Below, one piece after another: positions 47,221 through 58,046 of a stretch of 64,000 nt of DNA; positions within the stretch are counted from its first letter, which is position 1, and each line of letters starts with the position of its first letter. The notes beneath the pieces are model-generated. The model had not been told where the DNA came from. It worked only from the letters and a program-made list of their open reading frames with translations, and searched no databases. Source of the DNA: Umbelopsis ramanniana AG (Eukaryota; Mucoromycota; Umbelopsidomycetes; Umbelopsidales; Umbelopsidaceae); contig NW_026252094.1 of NCBI RefSeq assembly GCF_025399195.1, positions 434,001 through 498,000 of the forward strand, written 5' to 3'. A program made the translations under genes and the position numbers.

Positions 47221-48157
47221 GATAGTTGTCAAGAACAAGAAGAAGAAATTTGTTAGCGGCTTTTTATACAAAGTCAGATCATTTTATTATGACGGCGTGA
47301 GCGACACGGCCACCTGCCAAAATTTTAAAAATAAAAATTCGTTGTACTGGTTGTGGGGAAAGGGCATGGTAGTGCCAGCAGGCTGCAGACAGTCAGGTTC
47401 CGGTGGTAGCAAGACAATGGACAGCGGACCTTTCAGTTTTCACAAACGTAGCTGAAGGAGGTTTATAATGCTTGGGATGGCGTTAAACATACAAGATAGA
47501 CCACTTTACTCCCTGATGAGTCACGGCTGAAAGTATGCAATAACAGACTTTAATTTCACCCTTTGATCGCGTACACTACAGGAGTTCCCTATCAAATTTT
47601 CCAACAAATGCTATATACTTTCTAAACGCTAATGTAAATTGAGAAGTGGTCGTAGCTGCTACAGGTTCTTCGTAACTTTTGGGGTATACAGCACGCTGTC
47701 GCATATGAATGGCAAGTATCAATGAACATGGCTTGTATCACCAATATAACCTTAAATCCATCTTTGACATATTTCTGCATGACATAGAGCTGCCAGCATA
47801 CATAGTTTGCAGCAGACAAACAAGATGCTGGTATAACTGCTTCGCATTTGATAAAAAGCATTGAATAGGTACCGTACACACTACAACCCTTGTTATCACA
47901 CAAGTATCACATAGATCATTGACCCAATACGTGAGTGTACCAGTTGCACCTAACGTCGTTTAAGTCTACCTCTAATCCTGTACATTTTTTAGAGAGAGCA
48001 TTTTTTTTGCGCTAAATAAGAGTGGAAAGGTACTGTGAGCTGTTGATTATCTCTCGTACATTGGAGGTAGATTTCCACCGTTGCCGGGGTTTGAATTCGT
48101 CCCAGTATTTGAGGTGATTGAGACCCCACAGAAACCTAAACCTCCAAAAGCCATACA
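47221..48157. promoter_or_regulatory. Long divergent gap between glutamine synthetase and Asterix genes
   Basis: At 937 bp this is one of the longest gene-free stretches here, fitting a heavily regulated nitrogen-metabolism gene. TGAGTCA occurs at 47517. Single GATA/TATC words are scattered (e.g. TTATC near 48048). A T-rich leader precedes the Asterix start. No ORF looks real. Confidence 0.4.
47517..47523. promoter_or_regulatory. Gcn4/CpcA-type TGAGTCA site upstream of glutamine synthetase
   Basis: TGAGTCA (reverse complement TGACTCA) matches the core bound by Gcn4/CpcA, the general amino acid control activator. It lies about 300 bp upstream of the glutamine synthetase start. A 7-bp word occurs by chance every 8 kb or so per orientation pair, so context is the main support. 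Confidence 0.35.
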
Positions 48158-48702
48158 ATGTCCTCATCTAAAGTTGATCCACGAGACGAATCAAAGGTTG
48201 TAGCCTTCCATCTTCCCAAAGCTGCTGAAGCCAACGACTGGACCGGCAATGTTGCCATGTACTCCTGTAAGTGCGCTATAACCACTTTGCATCCCCTCGA
48301 AAGCATCCGTATTCACATCTATTCCCATCCTCATCGATTTAGCCCTTGGTGGAATGTTTCTTCGAGTAAGTATTTCAATTTCGAAAGTATATGTTGAGAA
48401 TATGGAGATCCTTATTGTTCCTTCCTGTTTAGAACAAGTTTAAGTTCTTGCCATGGGTATCCGCTTATTTCGGTATGTGCTCTGGCTTAAACACAAAGAA
48501 CTCTGAGCGAGACACTGCAACTGGATACAGTGGAACGATGTAAGTGCTTTGAGTGGGATCAATTGGGAATTAGTATGGGAAATGGATGGCTAATATGATC
48601 GGTCTCAGGCTCGGCTTCGTTGCCCTAGTCACGTACTACATGAACGTGTACTTTACCATCACCCGTCAAGTCCCAGCTGCCAACGCAGAAGGCACCAATT
48701 AA
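48158..48702 (+). CDS. WDR83OS: Asterix/PAT10 (PAT complex subunit, UPF0139)
   Basis: Four exons (48158-48266, 48344-48366, 48433-48539, 48609-48702) give 110 residues, too fragmented to be seen as one frame; exon 2 is only 23 nt. The protein fits the Asterix family: DPRDESKVVAFHLP, WTGNVAMYSSLGGMFLRNKF, KFLPWVSAYFGMCSGLNTKNS, and a final membrane helix (TMLGFVALVTYYMNVYF). Human Asterix has the same order (N-terminal DPR, S-S-E-D after the second hydrophobic segment, three short membrane helices) and about the same length (106). With CCDC47 it forms the PAT complex, which shields polar membrane helices during insertion in the ER. Start and stop are clear, and all junctions keep phase. Confidence 0.85.
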
Positions 48703-48996
48703 AGAGCTTTTTACCATAGGCGCGCAGGCAACGTAATGATAGAGGGACTGGGGTGGTTGAAACCCGATTGTAATGAGCCAAGATCATGTAATAAACACCA
48801 GAAACTACGAAGGCTAAAAGTGAACAATGGCCTGGATGTTTATTTGTGTGTGCCGTAGCAAAGCCGACCATTCTCATAAGTCAGCATCACTGGAATTGAA
48901 AAAAAAGGATCCGATTCCTTTGCGGCTGAAAAGGAATGATTTAAACTGACTTGAGGAATTGTAGCAAAACTATAAAATCGTTTTTACTCTTTCAAC

Positions 48997-49563
48997 ATGA
49001 TGCTGTATCTTATTCTAGTTTGTACGTATTCTCAGTTCAAGAAAAAAAATAACATCGTTTCATTTCATTTACAGCCATATTGTTTTCTAGGTTTATTCTG
49101 GGCAAAAGCTTATTCGATCTCCAACTTGTTCGGCACATACAATGTGACAGCGCCATACCCTTATCAAACATTTCACCCCAACGACACCATGACTATCAAT
49201 TGGACACTGACTCAAAGTGGGCTGCCAAGACTTGCGGAAATGAACATTTTCTTAGTGTCAAACAATGGTTCAGCCAAAATAAACTACACCGTCGGATTGA
49301 ACACCGCTCGAGGGTTTGAAAACGTTCAATACTGGGACTACAGTGTTCCATCGTCTATTCTTCCAGGAGTTTATCAGCTGGTATTTGAATGTCGAGAGAG
49401 ACAAGTCAACCTGCTTGTAACGGACGACGATATGCATATTCCGATCATCGTTAGCAAACCGGGAACACAAACAGCAGTCAGCCACGCACAAAGCTTGGCA
49501 AACAGCTCCGCCAACCTCCTAATGATTTTCGTCATGTTGTTGCCATTTTGGTCCTCACAGTAA
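48997..49563 (+). CDS. GPI-anchored cell-surface protein, Kre9/Knh1-like N-domain
   Basis: Two exons (48997-49021 and 49091-49563) give 165 residues. Splicing makes a clean signal peptide (MMLYLILVCLFWAKAYS); reading through the intron would break it. The mature part (VTAPYPYQTFHPNDTMTINW, LAEMNIFLVSNNGSAKINYTVG, YWDYSVPSSILPGVYQLVFE) has the immunoglobulin-like strand order of the Kre9/Knh1-type domain common in fungal GPI proteins, with several N-glycosylation sites (NDT, NWT, NGS, NYT). The C-terminus is a GPI-attachment pattern: small residues (SLANSSAN), then hydrophobic LLMIFVMLLPFW. Such proteins sit on the plasma membrane or wall; a role in beta-glucan assembly is by analogy only. Confidence 0.7.
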   Translation: MMLYLILVCTYSQFKKKNNIVSFHLQPYCFLGLFWAKAYSISNLFGTYNVTAPYPYQTFHPNDTMTINWTLTQSGLPRLAEMNIFLVSNNGSAKINYTVGLNTARGFENVQYWDYSVPSSILPGVYQLVFECRERQVNLLVTDDDMHIPIIVSKPGTQTAVSHAQSLANSSANLLMIFVMLLPFWSSQ

Positions 49564-49612
49564 TAAAAAATATCACCTCAGCTTGCTTGCTTCCTTTCCT
49601 TTACTTTTCTAA

Positions 49613-52015
49613 ATGACAGTTGACCAACTCAATCCCGCTTCGGCCATGCGTAGGAGGAAGTCTGCTGTGTCCATTCCCTCCGTTATTGCTATACCTCCTA
49701 CCCCTGTTTCCGCGTCTGACATAGACCCCACCGAACTGTTGGTACCTGAATCCCCAGTCTCTATTCAACCTTCTCTAGACAAGATCCCGCTGGCAGTCAC
49801 TGCTAAAGAAGACAAGCTACTATCCCCAACTACTGCTGATGACACTCTTTCCATCACGCCATCACAACGTAGTCATTTTAAGTCGCCTTCCGCTTCTCAT
49901 ATCTTAGGAAAACTCAAAAAGAAACGATCGCGGTCAGGCTCCATGTCTTCACAGCGATCGGATGTGTCCGAGCATCAAGTGGACGCAGCGCTGAATGAAC
50001 AGCTCATAGACGATTTAAAAGTCCACTATGCACACTTGGGTAAACATGTAAAGGATGTCCGTATAGTTCCACCACCTCTTCAACCACCCAAACTATCATC
50101 ATTTCAATCTGCTGACGAAAATGGGAAGACAGTCACCAATTGGTCAGGTTACGCTCAAGCTGTAAGTATCGCCGTGAAATTTGGGATTGTATCATCCTTT
50201 TTACTAAAACTGGGTTTATTTTATTAAAAGCGTGTACAACACATCATCGACTCAGCTGTCAGCAACAAGGTGGACGATGCCACTGAACCCTTCTCCATTT
50301 CAAAGCTTAGAAGTAATGCTGAGCGAATGTATATAGTGACTGAACCACTCCATCCCTGGGCGCTTTGGTTGAGGAAGCTTTATAGATGGGAAAACAAAGT
50401 GGAGACTGGCTTCTGGTTATGGGTATGTGGCACAGTGGTTATTTTTGACGCACCTTTGTAACTCATATTAACGGAGCGCTATGGATGTAGGTGTACACAG
50501 GTCTATGGTATTACGATATGATCCTTCCATTCATCTGTGGCATAGCAGTATGGGTCCTTATGTACCACCGAGTTAATATTGCCTCATTTCGCTGGGACGC
50601 TCTCATGACAGATGATATCGCCATGCCTGTCATCGAAAAAGAACAGCCAGTCGAGAAGCATTGGAGGAGATTTCGAAGAAAGAACACTCCACGCACCGGA
50701 TATGCAGCACTGGAGAAGAAATCTTTATCGGCATGGCGGGCCGATATATACGACAAATATGGTCCAAAAGCGCAGATGATAGTGAGTATAACATCAAAGG
50801 AAATGTTGGACTACAAACAAAAGTAGTTAATGCTTTCATTTGCTTTTTAGATGACAGATGCTGTGGATAAGTTGGAAATGACGCGCAAGTAAGTACAATG
50901 ACAAACACGGCAAACTTTGGTGGCAGATATCATCTAACTCTTGAATAATTTTAGCTTGGTGACTTGGAAGCGGCCATACAAATCACGTTTGTTGCTACTA
51001 TTCTTTATATGCAGCGGCGTGGCTTTTGCCATCTTGCCCACAAGATTTCAGATCAAATGGATCTTTTTCATGGTTGGAATCGAGTTCTTCGTCCTCATGT
51101 CTCTCCGATCACATTATCCACGATACCGTCGTCTTTTCAGCATCATTGAATGGTTTTTGTGGGACGTACCCAACGACAGCGAGTTTGCCATGGAAATCAT
51201 TCGAAAGCGACACAGAAGTGCAGATTTGGATCACGAGGAATTTGCAACTCAATTACGTGCTTCTAGTCTGTTATCAGATCGAAAATTGGAGGATTCTGAC
51301 GTTGATTCAATCGATACTGAAAGTATTACCCCACCACAGCCCACGGCATCCGGAAACATATCACCTAAGCGGCCAAGCTCCATTAGCCTCCCAGAACATC
51401 GGTTGGTGGATGGTGCTGGAGTCCCTATACCACTAGGGCCGTCCAATGGAATGGAGACTGAACATATCGGCGGTTTGGGCGTGCAAGATAGCAGCGATGA
51501 CAATAATATGTCTCCACCCTCCCTTTCCAAAGTCACTCTCATGTCCAAGCTCAGCAAAATTACCTCTATCGGCAGTGTAGTGGATGCCAGTAAGTAACAT
51601 CACAAAAGTGCGAACAAAAGTGCATTGAATGTTTTCTAATCGACCCTTCGTTTGCAGACTGGAGAGCAACCTATAAGGCAATACCAGGGCGAGTCATCCT
51701 CGCTGGTGGTATGCTGCAATTTCGTACAACCCGTGTAGCTGGTGCTAAGATTCTGATTGACTACGATACCGACGATATTGTACGTCTTCGTAAAACAAAG
51801 AGTATTGATCTTATGCTTTGGCATACCAACGGTCTTTCGATAGATATGAATGATGGAGAGGTATGTTGAGTATCTCTTTTGTGGTAGAACATTGCGAGTG
51901 TCACTAATCTCTTATGGCCAAATAACAGACGATACATTTTGAAAATGTCATGAAGCGCGACGACTGCTTCAATGCCCTTTTGGCTGCTTCCGGCAAGAAG
52001 CTGAAAAGATTTTAA
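49613..52015 (+). CDS. GRAMD4: GRAMD4-like membrane protein with C-terminal GRAM domain
   Basis: Seven exons (49613-50161, 50231-50422, 50491-50781, 50851-50888, 50955-51589, 51658-51860, 51929-52015) give 664 residues. The first 180 residues are polar and Ser-rich with a short basic stretch. Two hydrophobic hairpins follow (TGLWYYDMILPFICGIAVWVL and LLLLFFICSGVAFAILPTRF with IKWIFFMVGIEFFVLMSL), separated by a charged loop. A second Ser/Pro linker leads to a GRAM domain at the C-terminus (about 575-664: WRATYKAIPGRVILAGGMLQ, FRTTRVAGAKILIDYDTDDI, LRKTKSIDLMLWHTNGLSID, HFENVMKRDDCFNALLAA). This order is that of GRAMD4. GRAM domains bind lipids; the human protein is at ER and mitochondria. Function in fungi is unknown. 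Confidence 0.8.
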
Positions 52016-52310
52016 TTATCTCCCCCCCCCGACGTACTGTAGCTCAGAATACCCCTTTCAACTCATAAGACTACCGTACATCGAAGATTTGTAATTATAA
52101 CACTATTTCCATGCGATTAATGTAGAATATTTCTTTGTAGAAGATAATAAAATATGGAATATCTTTGTTTTGGCAGAATATTAGCACCAATTGGTGATGA
52201 ACGAAACCACTTTGGCCATTGCTAAGCCACCTCTAGTCAGTGACGTGCATTCAATCCCCTCCAAGTAACTTCCCCGACTTGCAAGCGGAAAGCTTTCCAC
52301 AACGCTAAAC

Positions 52311-53625
52311 ATGTCATCTCAAGCAACTAAACGGTAGGCACTCAACGCATGGACACTTGATAATAATCTTTGCCACTTACCAAACTTCATGCCTTTCCTA
52401 GAAAATTTGGCTCTGAATTCTTGTGTCGTGTGCGTTACCGCAATAATCTACCACCATTGCCTTTCGCACCCAAGCTGATCGCAATGCCCTCAGTTGCCCA
52501 GCGACATGTGAAATACGAAAGCACAAGTTTGATAGAAAATACTCAGTATCCATTACTGATTGATGACGAAGAACTGGGAATGCCCATAGACAGCGCTTTG
52601 ATTCAGTATTTGAGCGAAACAGACGGTGATCGCGACGGTATGTAACATGTTCTAAACCTCGCACGTGTGCCTGTAGCTTTCAACTTATGGATTCTCGCCC
52701 GTTTAGCTCGACCGACTCAGAATATTAGAGATGAAGACAAAGCGCTTATGGTTCCACCGAGAGAAGACACACTGGCGACTACTGCAGGAGGCACTCGCCG
52801 TCCACTAGTTACTTGGTTGCGTCGTTCTGAATATATCCAATCCGATTCACGCACTGCTACCGCCAAATCTGAGACAATAGAATCTAACTTTGCTTATTCT
52901 GCCCGCACTGCGCCGCAGCGAAGTTACGAAACGCGTGAAGAGCAGCTTGAAGCCATTGAACGCTCATTTGAACCTCCAGTACAGTTTCAGCATCCACGTA
53001 AAAAGCATCTCAAAGTCAAGGCAACATACCCCATCCTTCCAGACACTACTGTTGAAGACAATGTGTACACCATTGCACAGTTTACAGCTAACCCAAGTGC
53101 TGACGATCGCCAGACCAAGGACGTTCGCGACGATAACACTGAGCGCGGTATTTTCCGCCCCATTTCTAATCCCCATGACCCAACGGACAGCTATTTGATT
53201 TGGTTTTTACCTGATAAGGAGAGTAGTGGACGATTGAAGCGCAAGGCAGAGCATCCTGATGAATCGTATGGTGATAAGGTAAGCTTCATGCGAAGATTTT
53301 ACGAGCAGATTTGACGCATAGACTGACACCCTTTCCTTTTTCCCAACAAAAAAAAACTATTTAGCCTCTCAAATTTGACGCTATTCGAGATTACACCTAC
53401 AAAAATGATAATGCACCTGAAACGCAGCATTTGCTCTTTGTGTTGAAGGATGGTGAAGAGACACAGGCTAGTTACACCATCATTCGAAGCAAGATGACTG
53501 CTCGTAAGAAGCGTGCTCTTAGCAAACGGTATCAATACGAAGAGGATTATGAGAAGCCAGGAACTCTCAGCATTCGGTACACGGAACCTGATGATACACA
53601 AAATGGCATGGAGGTAGACGAATAG
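52311..53625 (+). CDS. PAF1: PAF1, RNA polymerase II-associated factor 1
   Basis: Four exons (52311-52333, 52402-52637, 52707-53278, 53365-53625) give 363 residues. The first exon is only 23 nt and ends in the middle of a codon. Signatures: SEFLCRVRYRNNLPPLPFAP, MPSVAQRHVKYESTSLIENT, QYPLLIDDEELGMPIDSALI, WLRRSEYIQSD, EAIERSFEPPVQFQHPRKK, LKVKATYPILPDTTVEDNVY, TIAQFTANPS, and the C-terminal core LKFDAIRDYTYKNDNAPETQ. Paf1 is the scaffold of the Paf1 complex, which travels with RNA polymerase II and promotes H2B ubiquitination and H3K4 methylation. The C-terminal acidic tail (PDDTQNGMEVDE) is usual. It lies 2.5 kb from SPP1, a subunit of the H3K4 methylase acting downstream; the proximity may be chance. 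Confidence 0.93.
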
Positions 53626-54097
53626 AATATGTCATCAGATCATTGTAGCTATAACGCTTGCCTGCGTTTGTAATTTTAGTAATGCAAAAAGTACAAAGTT
53701 ATATTGTAAGCCGAGTTGCTTCTTACAAAGCTGTATCGCGCTCTATAAAGTGAATTGCTGTTAAAAATCCTCTAGTGGCTACTTTACGAGTGTGCTTGGT
53801 AATTCCGGTCTGCCGCTCCTGCTATATCCAGTTTTCTTCGTCGAAGCAAATTTGCCAGCAACTCAACATCAATAACTGTTTCCACTGTTGCCTTGAAACA
53901 CGCGCTTGTTCAAAGTAATTCAAACGACTCATACGAAGTATAATAGTTGTTACATCTCTCTTCCTTGGAAAACTACAGCTCTTTGATACTTACGTGTGTG
54001 ATAACATGCAGCATCGGAGTCTCGGCAATGAAAGAAGTGAGCAATTTTTGCGTAAAGTGATGTTCTTCTTCAAGTTCGCAAAAAGATTCGCGCACAA
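53626..54097. other. Intergenic region, nothing recognised
   Basis: This 472-bp gap follows PAF1 and precedes the spermidine-synthase-like gene. It contains 3' sequence and a CT-rich leader. No gene, repeat or RNA feature is visible. Confidence 0.45.
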
Positions 54098-55883
54098 ATG
54101 CCAAATGAAAATCAGATGTCCTATCCAACATCTGTAGTGTTTGCAATTGTACTCTTTACCTCCATCGTTACCGTTCATTCTCTTCATTACGCAAGCTCTC
54201 GCTACCTGGAACCGATATACGGAAATGTTTTTCCTTACTATTATTTGAACGAAGCAACCATGCTGGTTTTTATACTAGCACTCACTATCGTCTCCGGCGG
54301 AAAAGCTTTACAGAGAAGAAACACCAGCTACTATAAGGCATTGGATAAAACGCTTAATGCGGCCTCTTTGTTGCTCGCATTGTCGCCACTCACAATGGAT
54401 ACTTTGTTTGTGTTCAGCTCGCGATGGGGCCCACTCTGGGGTCCCCATTTTACACAACTACCAGTACTCTATGGCACTACGTTTCTGCTTGGAATTTCTT
54501 GTGCGATTTCTGGGATGCAATGGCTTGTATCTCAGAGAAAGCAGCTAAAGGTTATTCCACCAATGCTATCGCTATTCTTAGCGTATCTTACCTGCAACAT
54601 GTTTCAAGCACACTTGTTCTCTCGATCATCGTGCCAGATCATCCTTCTCAATAGCGCCACTCTCGGCGTTTCTGGCGCTCTACTTTCAATCTTCATGCTA
54701 AGAAGTAACAGTGGAAACGCTGAAGTAGTCACAATCTATCGAAACTTGATACCGCAAGCAATTGTAGCGATGACTATCATTTACATATTTACCAAATCAC
54801 CTCACTGCGGATACAATCTGGAGCGAGAGCAAGTGGTCCCCAACACCCAATGGGTTATTCTTGATAAAGTAGAGTCCATGACCGGCTGGGTAGAGGTCGT
54901 TGAAGAAACTGGTCGCATGAACATGAGAGTCATGCGAAGTGGGCACTCGCTTCTAGGTGGACGATTCCGGGACACCGGGGAGTCGATCTTTCAGACATTC
55001 CATTTGTTAGAAGGTACGGGAACCTGAAAGTCTTCTGTCAGAAAGTATGTCCTAACGACCATTCTATAAAGCTGTCAATGTCTTTGATCGACCGAAATCG
55101 AATGACAAGTCCATTCGCGCACTGCAAATTGGACTTGGCTGCGGTATCGCTACCAATGCACTATTATCTCAAGGAATTGATGTAGACGTTGTGGAGCTCG
55201 ATCCTGCTGTTTACCATATGGCTAGCAACTACTTCGATCTTATGCAGCCGTCATCTGTTTACCTTGAAAGTGGTCGCACTCTTCTGGAAAGATGCAACAG
55301 GAGCTCATACGATTTTATTCTGCATGACATTTTTACTGGCGGCAGTGTCGCTCCTGGCATGTTTTCAAGAGAGGTCTTGGAATTGGTCAAGCACTGTTTA
55401 AAGGACAATGGTATTCTTGCAATGGTAAGTGTACCAGGATGAGCAAGAGAAAGTTTGTGAGGTATGGGAGATTTGACTCTACTGTTGGTTCGTATACAGA
55501 ACTTTGCGGGCTCGGAACAAACAGATCTTCGAGCAGGCTTGGATATGATCGCTACCACTTTGAACGCCGTGTTTCAACATGTGATATGCTACCGAGATAC
55601 TGAAGACGCATCAGTCCAATACACCAATTACATGTTTCTCGCCGCAGACTTTCCTTTGTCATTTCACTCATTAAAGGATACCAAGCGCTCTTTCAGCCCA
55701 AAAACTGCCCATATCCTGAGCAGACTTGACAAAGTATCAGTTGATATCAATGTCAATATGCCCCATGGCATTATAACCGACAATTCGCTAGATAAGCTTA
55801 AAGCTTCTGGAATCGGTGCTGCCAAGGAACATTGGGAGGTGATGAGAAAAATCTTTGGCGATGAATTTTGGCTCACATACTGA
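54098..55883 (+). CDS. Membrane-anchored spermidine synthase-like protein
   Basis: Three exons (54098-55013, 55072-55424, 55500-55883) give 550 residues. The first half is an integral membrane domain with about seven hydrophobic segments (TSVVFAIVLFTSIVTVHSL, LNEATMLVFILALTIVSGG, TLNAASLLLALSPLTMDTL, TTFLLGISCAISGMQWLV, LSLFLAYLTCNMFQAHLF and others). The second half is a Rossmann-fold aminopropyltransferase-type domain: WVILDKVESMTGWVEVVEE, ALQIGLGCGIATNALLSQGI, DVVELDPAVYHMASNYFDL, SYDFILHDIFTGGSVAPGM and FSREVLELVKHCLKDNG. The G-L-G-C-G loop and the E-L-D acidic strand end are the SAM/dcSAM-binding features, while the typical catalytic D of spermidine synthase is replaced by HDIF. Membrane-fused synthase homologues are known in bacteria and fungi without a settled function. 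Substrate is unknown. Confidence 0.82.
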
Positions 55884-56066
55884 TTTATTCTGGATTTGTA
55901 ACAACTTCAAATACTTTTTCAAGCATGTATTTTGTAATACCTTAATCAGACATGACAACGACAAGTTTTATTTTTTGCGCGATTTACGCATTTCATTTTG
56001 ATTATGTATATAAAGACGAAGATAAGATAGAAAAACATATGTACAAATACAAAATTACAAAGCGAA

Positions 56067-57950
56067 TTATGCCACGACACTAGACAAGCGATGGTCGATA
56101 ACACCGTTATTGACTATTTCCGTGACTTTTTCCCGACGCTGCTTCATCCGCACTTTAGCTTGGTGTCGTTGCTTTTTCAATTTCTGCAAAGCCTGGACGT
56201 CTTCAGAACGCTCCAGGTCGATTTCGGCTGCTTTCAATTTTTGCCATTGAGCATGGCGTTGGCATTTCCTATTGCTGAGGCACAGATGATGACTGCCTTC
56301 CTCGATAAGTTTGATAGCAGCATCATCATCTTCCTGTTCTAAACAATGGCTCCATGATTCTTCATCTTCCCACAGAAGTCGAGAATCGAACCCACAAATG
56401 CCGCCTTCGTCTGCTCTTTTCGCCTTCATGCCTAAACTCTTGACCTCTTCCATGCCTGCATCGTTGGATTTGTGTTCTTGTTGTCGTCGAATAACCAATT
56501 TCAAAAAGCGAGACCGTCGGTCCGCTCTTGCGATAGTCTCTTCCAATTTTGCCTGCTCTTCACGCAAGGTAACCAGTAACTTGCGATCGTCCATATCAGC
56601 GGCTGAACGAACCTTGGCCCCGTGCGATTTAGATGTTCGTACATCTTCTAACGCGGCTCGTCTTTTCTTATCACAGTTAGCAATTCGCGCTCGTGCAAGC
56701 AACAGACCGCAGTCTCCTGAGCAATATTTCGATTCATCTTCTTTGTTTCCTCGATGTTTCGACTTTGCTGTCCTTGCTGGCTTTAGACAGGCCGGATTGG
56801 CACACTTTACTTTCCAAGATGTCTGTTTTCCAGTAGCTATGCAAAAGAAGTGAATATATCGTTAGACTCCAATGTATCCATTCATCCATTCTCATCGTCA
56901 GTCCTTACCTCGTGAACATCCCGGACAGTAATACAATTCGATCAATCCACCATCACGTTCGCTCATACCCACACATTCTCCATGAAACCACTGGTCGCAT
57001 TCATCACAAGCGATCATGAACCTTGGCTTATCATACGGTTTGCGGCAGATGCAGTATAATTCATCCGACGATGACGATGACGAAGGCGCCTTGGAACTTG
57101 GGGCTGGCGGTGGTGAATCATTCGCTGACTTTGGTCGCTTGCTGGCCGGTAAATCAATATCGTCCGCGATTTCACGCTTGGTACCTGAGTCTGGAGCCGA
57201 TTCGGAGGTTTCGCCAAACTGAATTTGCGATTGCGTATTTACAACGCTATTTTGGTGCGTTGTGTGTCCTTGCAAGCTGTTAAGGGAACCCCATACTTTC
57301 GCCTTCTTGAGAGGCTTCATTTTAACCACCGGTGATGAAGCTTCGCTTGAAGCTGGTTGAACTACGACAGGATTATATATCTCAACGGATCCTTTCTCCT
57401 CGTCAGTTTCGGTATTATCGCTATCCAACGCTGTTTCACTGGTGGCCTGTGGTGGTGCCGCCGTAACGACTGAGGCGGGAGCTAAAGGTGCTGGCAGTGC
57501 TGGTGCTTCTTGCACAGGCGGAGAAATCGAGGAAGGAGTATTAGTTTGCGGTTGCTGAGGAACCTGCTGATGTAGTTGGACTTTGTTTTCCATAGTCAAC
57601 CTCTTTCTTAGCGGCAATCGCTTAGCAGTAGCTTCAGCGGCCGCTGGTGGCTCGTATTGATGGAAAGTCAGCGTAGCGGACGGGCTTTCTGAAGTCGGCG
57701 AAGGTGTTATTTGCATGTTTGTTTGCAATGAAGGAGGTTTAGACGAGTAAGATTCCAAGGATGGGGTTGAACTTGGCAAATCTGTTGCTTTGGGAGCCTC
57801 GGCTTGATTATTCATGGAAGGCTCTCGATTTAATAATGCGCTAATATTGAGCGCACTTTTTTTAGGCTGAGCTTGCTCTTCCTTTGACTGGTCTTGCTTC
57901 TCTTTCGATGGCAGCTGCCACTGACGATAATGGCCATCATTTGGTTGCAT
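56067..57950 (-). CDS. SPP1: SPP1/CXXC1-like PHD finger subunit of COMPASS
   Basis: Two exons (57950-56909 and 56836-56067) give 603 residues. A 290-residue Pro/Gln/Ser-rich region leads to a PHD finger (about 296-347): LYCICRKPYDKPRFMIACDE, CDQWFHGECVGMSE and YYCPGCSR, with the Cys4-His-Cys3 order and a tryptophan for H3K4me3 reading. It is followed by a second Cys-rich block (CANPACLKPAR, KYCSGDCGLLLARARI), a basic region and a long coiled coil (LREEQAKLEETIARADRRSR), as in CXXC1 and Spp1. Spp1 is the H3K4me3-binding subunit of the Set1 complex. Fungal Spp1 is usually shorter; the long low-complexity N-terminus may be lineage-specific. An in-frame stop precedes the chosen start codon. Confidence 0.88.
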
Positions 57951-58046
57951 GGCGAAGCAAGCGACCTAAATGTGCAGGCAAAGAGGTTTATAGAAGGAGA
58001 TTGAATGAGGATATTTTTTTTTATTGGAGAACCTAACAATTTTTTA

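Noticed and set aside
56380-56410. tRNA T-arm-like GTGGGTTCGATTCTCGAC on the reverse strand
   Set aside because: It lies inside the SPP1 coding exon in frame (CGFDSRLLW) and no acceptor stem, D-arm or anticodon arm surrounds it.
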